Below are positions 1 through 5,246 of a stretch of 8,854 nt of DNA, piece after piece. The notes beneath the pieces were generated by a model. It saw only the letters and a list, made by a program, of their open reading frames with translations, had not been told where the DNA came from and did no database searches. This DNA comes from an uncultured Verrucomicrobiota bacterium (GTDB lineage Bacteria > Verrucomicrobiota > Verrucomicrobiae > Opitutales > Opitutaceae): NCBI GenBank assembly GCA_946482165.1, contig CAMLQS010000206.1, positions 1-8,854 of the forward strand. Direction: 5' to 3'. Every line of letters begins with the position of its first letter. The first letter of the stretch is position 1. The position numbers and the translations under genes are program-made.

Positions 1-79
1 GGGCGGATTCGCGAAGGAGCCACGCGAGCTTGGCGGCGGCTTGGGCCGGGGGAAGTCCGTCAGGGCGAATTCTTGGCAT
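1..79 (-). CDS. Possible 5' end of an unknown gene, cut by the left window edge
   Basis: On the minus strand an ATG at 79-77 opens a frame that stays open to the window edge and starts MPRIRPDGLPPAQAAAKLAW. The run is alanine- and leucine-rich with mostly C or G in third codon positions, as expected for a gene in this genome, and looks like the start of an amphipathic helix. Only 26 codons are visible. There is no Shine-Dalgarno sequence, but the other genes here lack one too. The frame stays open upstream to a stop at 134-136, so an earlier start such as GTG at 97-95 is possible. No family is recognisable, and a chance open frame is a real alternative at this length. Confidence 0.3.
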   Translation of the reverse strand, partial: MPRIRPDGLPPAQAAAKLAWLLRESA

Positions 80-627
80 GGGATTCGTCGAACACACTCG
101 AGGCGGCGTTTGGCTAGCGGGCGGTGCGTCGAGCTATTACGGCCCGCGGGGTGTCGGAGATCTTCAACAGCGACCAACGCAGTCAATTTATCCCGGGGCT
201 TGCTCGCCCTCGGCGCGTGTCTGTCGAAGGGGCCGGTGCGTAGCGAATGTCTTTGTCGAGTGGTTGTGGCGCCGCCTTGAGCACGAGGGCGTCTCTGAAG
301 TGCTACGAATCGGTGCTGGACGGCTCGACAGGCAGGAGACGCGCCGACACGACTGCCTGTCCGAGTCGATGGGCGGTGGTTACACGCTTACCCTGCTTAC
401 GCCGGTGAGGGCTAAAGTCAGGCTCAACTCCAGAAAATCCAAAATGTCGCGCTTGGTTGACCGCATACTCGGAATCCATGGTTTAAATTCGGCTAACCGG
501 AAATCGGCCGGCCTCCAGCCGCTCCCAGCCTGAGCGCCACCACCCGGGATGAGCCGAAAAATCTCTTCGCAAAAAACCGCTTGCGCTCCGTCGTGCCGAC
601 CGGCTTTCTGACCCTCCTTTCAGATTT
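80..627. other. Gene-poor stretch upstream of tRNA-Pro
   Basis: I see no convincing gene here. Base composition is more mixed than in the operon to the right, and the open plus-strand frames read as low-complexity Arg/Gly/Ser text typical of chance frames. A 58-codon minus-strand frame (479 to 303, starting MDSEYAVNQARHFGF) is the only one that reads somewhat like protein, but its third positions are not GC-biased and it has no ribosome site. A promoter for the tRNA must lie in the last ~60 bases. TTGCGC at 581-586 could be its -35 box, but no good -10 box follows. Confidence 0.5.
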
Positions 628-704
<77 letters not shown>

Positions 705-713
705 TTTCCCCTT

Positions 714-740
714 AAACCACCGAGAGATCGGTGGTTTTTT
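714..740 (+). terminator. Intrinsic terminator of tRNA-Pro
   Basis: A 10-bp perfect stem, AAACCACCGA (714-723) and TCGGTGGTTT (728-737), closes a GAGA tetraloop and runs into a six-T tract at 735-740. It begins nine bases after the tRNA CCA. The left arm is preceded by AAGGGGAAA when read on the minus strand, so there is no long T tract for the opposite direction. It therefore probably stops only plus-strand transcription. Confidence 0.92.
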
Positions 741-810
741 CATGTTCCAGGAGCGCCGCCACGAATGGGACGGTGTGACGCCAAGTTGGTTTGCTCCACC
801 GCCTTGGTCT

Positions 811-902
811 TGGAGTGCGGCGGCATGAAGGCTCCGCGCCTTGCCCGCAGGCCAGCGCAACGAGCCCCGTAGTCCAAAGCGGCGTCGAGCTGCCGCACTT
901 CA
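811..902. repeat. Imperfect inverted repeat in intergenic DNA (possible MITE/REP-like element)
   Basis: TGGAGTGCGGCGGC at 811-824 is matched by GCTGCCGCACTTCA at 889-902, giving 12 of 14 paired positions around a ~64-base spacer. Just outside the right arm is a second hairpin: TCATACGCG (900-908) can pair with CGC-A-GTATGA (918-927), with one bulged base. The stretch lies between the 3' end of the minus-strand operon and the tRNA terminator, has no credible gene, and resembles phrase-like intergenic repeats I recall from Verrucomicrobiota. A fold-back element or remnant of a non-autonomous mobile element is possible. I see no target-site duplication. Confidence 0.45.
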
Positions 903-997
903 TACGCGGGGGCCGGACGCAGTATGACGAGGTAGGTGCGATGGGTCGGGTTCCGACGGGCGTGGCGAACTGGCGCTGAGCCGTTCCGCGTCGAGAC

Positions 998-2521
998 CTA
1001 CTTTGCGTTCGTTTCGCGAGTGAGCTCCTCAAGGCGCTTTGCGGTGAGGACGCGAAAATCTCCGTCATGGTTTTTTGCGAGGGGGCCGAGCCGTTCGGAG
1101 GGGCCTTCGGTGTCGGCACCCGGGCCCGCGAAATAAAACAGGTTCAAACGGGCGCCGTCCGTCAGGTAGGCGCGCTGCAGGCTGCTGACGAACGCGCTCA
1201 CGTCCTGGACCTCCGCGCGTTGCCAGCCGCCGGCGCCTCGCCAGACGAATTCCGGGATGGGCCTTCCGTTTTTGTCGGTCCATCCGGCGGTATCGAGTTT
1301 GATGGAAAAACCCTGTTTGCGGAGGGCCTCTTGGAAATCTTTGTCCGAGATGCGGTCGATATCTTTGACCACGAAAGGATCTTTCTTCGCGGCGATCTGC
1401 TTTCGATTGATCGCCTCAAGCTCGCGGCGGACCTTCTCGTAAGCAGCCTTGCGGGCGGCCGCGACGGCGTCCGGGTCAAGGCCTTGCTGGAGAAGCTCTT
1501 CGCGCTGTTTGGCGACCTTGGCCTCCCATTCCTTGCGTTTGCGTTCCTGGCGGCCGGCCTCGTTGCGGTTGACGCGGCCGAGATCGCTGGAGCCGGTGAC
1601 GAGGTAGACGGTGTCGGGTTTCTGCGCGAGGGCGGCATGGAGGCCGCGCAGCCAATAGGCGGGCTGGTAGTCGGGATCGAGCCTGGCGGCGTCGGGCAGG
1701 GTAAAGTCGGGTTTGGCGAGATCGGCGGCGGTGCGGATGCCGTAGGGTCCGGCAGGCTTGCCGTTGACGGCCGAGAGCCAGGCGGCAAAGCGCTTTTTGT
1801 TTTCCGATGTGGCTGGAAGCAAGGCGGGCGAAAAGAGCCCGAGCGTCTCGCGGTTTCCGGCGTATTCAAAAACCACCACATTGAACTCGGTCTGCGGCGG
1901 GAGATTGAGGACGAGCTGCATGATCTGTTCGCGGAGGATCTTGAACGCGGAATATCCGCCTTTACGCACGTCCATGAGGCTGGCTTCGACATCGAGAGCG
2001 AAGACGATCTTCGACGCGTTCCGACTGGTGGTTCCGAGGAAGGAAAGCGACATGAAGCCGCGTCCGCCGAGGCTGGCGCCGGAGCCCAGCGAGGTCGACA
2101 TGCCGGAGCCGGTCGCGAGACCGAGGCCGGCGCCCGCTCCGCCGAAGCCGCCGAAAGAGCCGCTTGTGGACGGGAGTTCGGGCATCTCAGGCAGCGCGAG
2201 CGCACCGGGAGCGGCGGTGAAAATGCGATTGGCGGAAACCGGGGAACTCGCGCCGCCCGAGGCGCCTCCACGGCGGGCAACTTGAAGGCGGTGTTCCACG
2301 GGCCGGGCCGCCGCCGGCTCGGAGGCGGCCTCGAAGGCCTTCTTTTTCCCGATAATGTTTTGCTGAACGACCACGGCTCCCGCGATCGCGATGAGCACGA
2401 GATGCACGATCAGCGTGATCAAAAGCGGAGCGCTGGAGGTGACGCGCCGGAAGATCGCCAGGGTCTTTCCCCGGGCGGGTGGCGCGGAATCTGCGGGCGC
2501 GGCGGGTTCGGAAGCGGACAT
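998..2521 (-). CDS. TonB/TolA-like membrane-anchored protein with a von Willebrand factor A-like domain
   Basis: 507 aa, last gene of the operon, 11 bases after the second ExbD gene. Residues 1-30 are a short Ala/Pro-rich then basic cytoplasmic tail. Residues 31-52 form one transmembrane helix containing T36-L-I-V-H40, like the SxxxH motif of TonB and TolA anchors that contacts ExbB/ExbD. Residues 53-84 are basic, and ~85-168 are a Gly/Ser/Ala-rich linker with GGFGGAGAG-type runs. Residues ~170-500 read as a VWA fold: first strand KIVFALDVEAS (171-181), helix SAFKILREQIMQLVLNL, strand FNVVVFEY (213-220), strand DTVYLVTGSSD (303-313), and a last strand and helix from LNLFYFAGPG (459-468) to DFRVLT (488-493). 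A charged helical insert occupies ~318-382. The metal site is degenerate: DVEAS instead of DxSxS, and TG instead of TDG. Proposed role: effector arm of the ExbB/ExbD motor in the periplasm. The VWA and topology are well supported; the motor role is inferred. Confidence 0.85.
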   Translation of the reverse strand: MSASEPAAPADSAPPARGKTLAIFRRVTSSAPLLITLIVHLVLIAIAGAVVVQQNIIGKKKAFEAASEPAAARPVEHRLQVARRGGASGGASSPVSANRIFTAAPGALALPEMPELPSTSGSFGGFGGAGAGLGLATGSGMSTSLGSGASLGGRGFMSLSFLGTTSRNASKIVFALDVEASLMDVRKGGYSAFKILREQIMQLVLNLPPQTEFNVVVFEYAGNRETLGLFSPALLPATSENKKRFAAWLSAVNGKPAGPYGIRTAADLAKPDFTLPDAARLDPDYQPAYWLRGLHAALAQKPDTVYLVTGSSDLGRVNRNEAGRQERKRKEWEAKVAKQREELLQQGLDPDAVAAARKAAYEKVRRELEAINRKQIAAKKDPFVVKDIDRISDKDFQEALRKQGFSIKLDTAGWTDKNGRPIPEFVWRGAGGWQRAEVQDVSAFVSSLQRAYLTDGARLNLFYFAGPGADTEGPSERLGPLAKNHDGDFRVLTAKRLEELTRETNAK

Positions 2522-2532
2522 GGCGGCGGAGC

Positions 2533-2979
2533 TTACTCTTCCGGCTCTTCGGCGGTGAAGGTGACGTTCGTGACCTCGGCGACGGCGAGAGCGTTGAGCA
2601 CGTCGATAGTCCGGTGGTAGGGCGATTCGGGGTGGCTGAGGAGCGTGACGAGGAGCTTGCTCTTGGCGGCATCGGAGGAGGCCTTGAGCTGGACGAGCGT
2701 GGCCGTGAGCTCGGGGAGGGCGCGGTCCTCCGGGGAGTCGAATGGCTCGTCGTTGAGGGTCACCTCGTTGTCGGGCGACACCTGGATGATCTGCTCGTCC
2801 ACGAATTCGGTCTGAGTCGAGGCGACGGCCACGCCGGGCAGTTTGGTCTGGAGAATCTGTTCGATGCGGATCTGCGCCGCGAGCGACATGAAGAAGACCA
2901 GGACGACGAACACGACGTCGATCATGGGCGCGATCTGGAAACCGACGTCGGGGTTGTCGGTTTGGACGGGGAGCTTCAT
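2533..2979 (-). CDS. ExbD/TolR-family biopolymer transport protein, second paralogue
   Basis: 148 aa, the normal length for ExbD/TolR. After a 13-residue cytoplasmic start, FQIAPMIDVVFVVLVFFMS is the family's single transmembrane helix, with the proton-carrying aspartate at D21. Residues ~40-148 form the periplasmic domain, with the pattern of alternating strands and helices expected: IIQVSPDNEVTLNDEPF, a helix LPELTATLVQLKAS, strand KLLVTLLS, and a helix followed by VTNVTFTAEEPEE. I chose the ATG at 2979 because the longer open frame upstream encodes only repeat-derived text and would put extra residues before the helix. It lies 88 bases after the first ExbD gene and 11 before the VWA gene. 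ExbD-type proteins dimerise within an ExbB pentamer and couple proton flow to a TonB- or TolA-like partner. Confidence 0.93.
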   Translation of the reverse strand: MKLPVQTDNPDVGFQIAPMIDVVFVVLVFFMSLAAQIRIEQILQTKLPGVAVASTQTEFVDEQIIQVSPDNEVTLNDEPFDSPEDRALPELTATLVQLKASSDAAKSKLLVTLLSHPESPYHRTIDVLNALAVAEVTNVTFTAEEPEE

Positions 2980-2993
2980 TGGAGAAGAGCGGG

Positions 2994-3065
2994 CGGAGGG
3001 CGGAGACCTGAGACCGGAAACCTGAAAACTTGAGACCTGAAACCTGGGGCCGGAGGGTGCGGAGA
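2994..3065. repeat. Short degenerate direct repeats (GAGACCTGA units) in the exbD-exbD spacer
   Basis: The 88-base spacer between the two ExbD genes holds units GAGACCTGA (3003-3011), GAAACCTGA (3017-3025) and GAGACCTGA (3032-3040), followed by a partial AACCTGG (3041-3047). The block is bracketed by near-identical flanks, CGGAGGGCGGAGA (2994-3006) and CGGAGGGTGCGGAGA (3051-3065). Read on the transcribed strand the units are TCAGGTYTC. The block fills nearly all of the spacer, so the second ExbD gene's ribosome-binding region is repeat-derived. The function is unknown; it may be an inserted repeat element. Confidence 0.75.
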
Positions 3066-3067
3066 GA

Positions 3068-3493
3068 TCAGCGGGCGACGGTGGCGAAAGTGACGTCGAC
3101 GATGCCGGCATCGGCGGCGACCTTGACGATCTCGCCGATGTGCCTGACGGGCGTGTCGGCGTCGGCGCGCACGAGGACGCGGACTTTGGCATTGGCTTTC
3201 TTGCGGGCGGCCAAGACGGAAATCGTCTCGCCGGGAATGACGACGCGTTCCTCGAACGTGACGATGACCTTCTCTTCGGCGGGCTTCCACGAAAGGTTGA
3301 AGACGAGTTCGCCTTCGGAGTCGTCCTTCTTGCTGGCGTCGGAAGCCACCGGCACCTGGATGCCGGGATCGTAGCGGGCGACGGAGGAGGTCGCGATGCT
3401 CATGAAGAAAATGAGCAGCACGAGAAGCACATCGATCATCGGCGCGATTTGAAACTCGGGCTCGCCGTCGCCGCCGCCACCAGATCCGGCCAT
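3068..3493 (-). CDS. ExbD/TolR-family biopolymer transport protein, first paralogue
   Basis: 141 aa. The glycine-rich start MAGSGGGGDGEP is followed by the transmembrane helix FQIAPMIDVLLVLLIFFMS, with the conserved aspartate at D21, the residue that carries protons in ExbD and TolR. A linker (SSVARYDPGIQVPVASDASKK) leads to the periplasmic domain (~60-141): ELVFNLSW, EEKVIVTFEE, helix ETISVLAARKK, strand KVRVLVRAD, helix PVRHIGEIVKVAADAG and the last strand VDVTFATVA. It shares FQIAPMIDV with the next gene's protein, at the same residue numbers, but the periplasmic halves differ strongly, so this is an old duplication. It lies 47 bases after the ExbB-type gene. The ATG at 3493 is the only start that leaves a normal short cytoplasmic tail; no Shine-Dalgarno sequence precedes it. 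Confidence 0.94.
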   Translation of the reverse strand: MAGSGGGGDGEPEFQIAPMIDVLLVLLIFFMSIATSSVARYDPGIQVPVASDASKKDDSEGELVFNLSWKPAEEKVIVTFEERVVIPGETISVLAARKKANAKVRVLVRADADTPVRHIGEIVKVAADAGIVDVTFATVAR

Positions 3494-3501
3494 GGTATGA
3501 A

Positions 3502-3519
3502 GGAGTTGAGAGTTTGGAG
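3502..3519. repeat. Short CTCAACTCC/CTCCAAACTC phrase in the leader of the first exbD
   Basis: GGAGTTGA-GAGTTTGGAG on the plus strand reads CTCCAAACTC-TCAACTCC on the transcribed strand, two degenerate copies of one unit ending 8 bases before the ATG of the first ExbD gene. It resembles 'CTCAACTCTCAA' phrase repeats that I recall from Verrucomicrobiota intergenic DNA. It is short, so chance cannot be excluded. It matters mainly because the neighbouring leaders hold similar phrases. Confidence 0.4.
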
Positions 3520-3540
3520 CGCGAGGGAGCGGGGCGCGGC

Positions 3541-4341
3541 TCAGGCTTGGGCGGGCGATGGCAGCAAATCGTCCGCGGGGGCGGTGGTGAGCCAGTTGGG
3601 GAGGGCGGCCACGGGTTCTCCACCTTCGAAGACGACGTCTTTCAGGTGCTCGTAGGGGAAGCGGCGGAAGAGGTCGTTGGCCACGAGGGCGAGCGCGTGG
3701 ATCTGGTGGGCGACGCGGTTGCGCAGGAGATAATAAAAGACGAAGGCGGGGATGGCGACGGCGAGGCCGGAGGCGGTGGCGTGCAGGACGTGCCCGATCG
3801 CTCCGGAGAGCTTCGATGGATCGGCGGCGCCGGCCTGTCCCATTGCGGCAAAGGCTTGGATCATGCCGACGACGGTGCCGGTGAGACCGACCATGGGCGC
3901 GATGACTCCGATGACGGAAAGGTAGGCGATCCGGTGCTGGAAGCGGGCGTTCTCGCCGACGATGAACGCGGCCATGGCCTCGTCGCAGGCGATCTTTCCG
4001 TCGGGCGCGTGTTTGAGCCCGGCGCGGACGAGGGCGGGCACGGCGCCTTTGGCGGTGGCGCCCCAGGCATAGGCTCCGTGATAGTCGCCGGATCGGAAGA
4101 ACGCGCGGGCGGCTTCGATGTCGGCGTCGGGGAGGAACTGCTTGCGCGAGCTTTTCAGGTAAAGGTCGATGACGAGGTAGACGATCAGCGCGGAGCAGAA
4201 CCAGAGCGGAAGAATGAAAGGCGACGAGAGCTCTTCGAGGAGGCTGACCTTCTTGACCTGGGGAACGGCGACAGCGGCTTGGGCGAGCAGAGACGCGGGC
4301 GCGGCGGCGGCGAGAGCGAGGAGGGCGACGAGGCGTTTCAT
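3541..4341 (-). CDS. ExbB/TolQ/MotA-family proton channel subunit with N-terminal signal sequence
   Basis: 266 aa. Residues 1-22 (MKRLVALLALAAAAPASLLAQA) look like a cleavable signal peptide, as in ExbB variants that carry an extra N-terminal export signal. TM1 is ~41-62 (PFILPLWFCSALIVYLVIDLYL), and a cytoplasmic loop of ~75 residues follows. TM2 is ~139-165 with the signature APMVGLTGTVVGMIQAF (148-164). TM3 is ~183-206 with HATASGLAVAIPAFVFYYL. The family's conserved pore threonines correspond to T156 and T189. A cytoplasmic C-terminal helix follows, then a Pro/Ala-rich end. The protein would form the pentameric stator ring around the ExbD dimer and use proton flow to move a partner. It lies 57 bases after the second TPR gene and 47 before the first ExbD gene. 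Assignment to the family is firm; TolQ versus ExbB orthology is not decidable here. Confidence 0.95.
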   Translation of the reverse strand: MKRLVALLALAAAAPASLLAQAAVAVPQVKKVSLLEELSSPFILPLWFCSALIVYLVIDLYLKSSRKQFLPDADIEAARAFFRSGDYHGAYAWGATAKGAVPALVRAGLKHAPDGKIACDEAMAAFIVGENARFQHRIAYLSVIGVIAPMVGLTGTVVGMIQAFAAMGQAGAADPSKLSGAIGHVLHATASGLAVAIPAFVFYYLLRNRVAHQIHALALVANDLFRRFPYEHLKDVVFEGGEPVAALPNWLTTAPADDLLPSPAQA

Positions 4342-4398
4342 GAGGGTGAAGCGGAGAAAAATCGAGCGAACCGAAGGTCCGATGTAGTGGGGAGCCGG

Positions 4399-5241
4399 TT
4401 ACAGATTGAAGTCGGCCTTGGCTTGGGCGGCCTCGGCGGTGTCGGGATAGGTGTCGACGAGTTCGCGGGCGGAGCGGACGGCGCGGCGGCTGTCGCCGCG
4501 GCCCTTGTAGGCGAGGGCGGAGCCGAGCAGCGCGGCGGGCATGAGCTCGTCGAGCGTGCCGTGGAAAGCGGGGATGCGCAGGTAGCACTCGAGGGCCTCG
4601 GCGTGGGAGGAGCGGGCGAGGGCGAGATCGCCGCGCAGGAGCCAGGCCCGCGCCTGGATTCCGGGCGGGGCGTCGCGTGCGATTTCGTCGAGCATGGCAC
4701 GGGCGAGGGCTTCGTTGCCGGCGCGGGCGTCGAGTTGCGCGAGGGCCAGCTTGGCGAGGCCGGTCATTTCGGGGCCGAGGCCGCTTTGAAGCAGTTCGCG
4801 GGAGGCGGAGGAGATGGCGGCGGCGTCCTCGCCTTGAAGCAACGCCTGCAGACGGAGGCGGGCGGCGCGCGGCCAGTGGGAGCCGGGCACTTTGGAAAAA
4901 GGCGCGAACTGGCGGTGGACCGGATCAAGGAGGACGAGGGCTTCCCTGCCTTTGCCGGAGGCGACGAGTTCCTCGGCTTCGTCGAGGGCCTGTGGTTCGG
5001 GGAAGTCGATCCCGGCGAGGTCGGAGATGGGGAAGCGTCGTTCGAAGGAGCCCCCGTCGTTGAGTTTTACCTGTTGGACGAGTCCGCCGGAGCCAAGCGT
5101 GACGTCGGTCGCCTGGAGGACTGTGCCGTCTTTGAGGAGGTAGCGCTGGGCGGAGGCGTCGGCGGGAAGAGCGAGCGCCGCGGCGGCGACCGAAACGACC
5201 AATGCCCAATGACCAAGGTCCGATGGAGGAGAACAGCGCAT
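4399..5241 (-). CDS. Secreted protein with small N-terminal beta domain and TPR-like helices
   Basis: 280 aa. Residues 1-31 are a signal peptide with hydrophobic core ALVVSVAAAALALP and a likely cleavage after ADASA (31/32). Residues ~33-79 form a small strand-rich segment, YLLKDGTVLQATDVTLGS then FPISDLAGIDFPEP, a pattern seen in many exported planctomycete and verrucomicrobial proteins. From ~84 to the end the protein is alpha-helical with TPR-like pairs (for example LDEAEELVASGKGREALVLL, RAWLLRGDLALARSSHAEAL, ALLGSALAYKGRGDSRRAV and ELVDTYPDTAEAAQAKADF). It starts 5 bases after the stop of the large TPR gene, so translation is probably coupled. It is likely a periplasmic partner or scaffold of the ExbB/ExbD motor, comparable in position to CpoB in Tol-Pal loci, but no orthology is claimed. 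The n-region of the signal peptide is encoded by a repeat phrase. Confidence 0.85.
   Translation of the reverse strand: MRCSPPSDLGHWALVVSVAAAALALPADASAQRYLLKDGTVLQATDVTLGSGGLVQQVKLNDGGSFERRFPISDLAGIDFPEPQALDEAEELVASGKGREALVLLDPVHRQFAPFSKVPGSHWPRAARLRLQALLQGEDAAAISSASRELLQSGLGPEMTGLAKLALAQLDARAGNEALARAMLDEIARDAPPGIQARAWLLRGDLALARSSHAEALECYLRIPAFHGTLDELMPAALLGSALAYKGRGDSRRAVRSARELVDTYPDTAEAAQAKADFNL
5194..5225. repeat. TTGGTCATT phrase repeat inside the signal-peptide coding region
   Basis: On the transcribed strand TTGGTCATT (5216-5208) and TTGGTCGTT (5202-5194) are two copies of a 9-mer separated by GGGCA, preceded by CATCGGACC (5225-5217). Together they read as one phrase of the GGTCATTGGGCATTGG type, which I recall as common intergenic repeats in Planctomycetes and Verrucomicrobiota. 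Here it lies in frame just after the start codon and encodes SDLGHWALVVS. The 11-mer CATCGGACCTT recurs at 4384-4374 in the leader of the ExbB-type gene. Confidence 0.6.
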
Positions 5242-5246
5242 GGGGC

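Noticed and set aside
30..533. Plus-strand frame of 167 codons in the left region
   Set aside because: No recognisable domain, mixed Arg/Gly/Ser composition, no ribosome site, and third positions unlike the real genes here.
581..610. Promoter for tRNA-Pro with TTGCGC as the -35 box
   Set aside because: No acceptable -10 box at 16-18 bases; the nearest hexamers match consensus in two positions or fewer.
1067..2620. Long plus-strand open frame antisense to the VWA gene, with similar long plus-strand frames at 3514-5451, 5337-6962 and 6966-8114
   Set aside because: GC-rich genes with few AT-ended codons keep the antisense frames open. These translations are Gly/Glu/Val-rich low-complexity text with no domains, while the minus-strand products are recognisable families.
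3068..4588. Extension of the first ExbD frame upstream to 4588
   Set aside because: It overlaps the ExbB-type gene in another frame and consists of Arg/Pro-rich text. ExbD proteins have a short cytoplasmic start, as given by the ATG at 3493.
4374..5225. The shared 11-mer AAGGTCCGATG at 4374-4384 and 5215-5225 as an operator pair
   Set aside because: By rough estimate about nine chance 11-mer matches are expected in a window this size, so the match alone is not significant, although both copies lie at gene starts.
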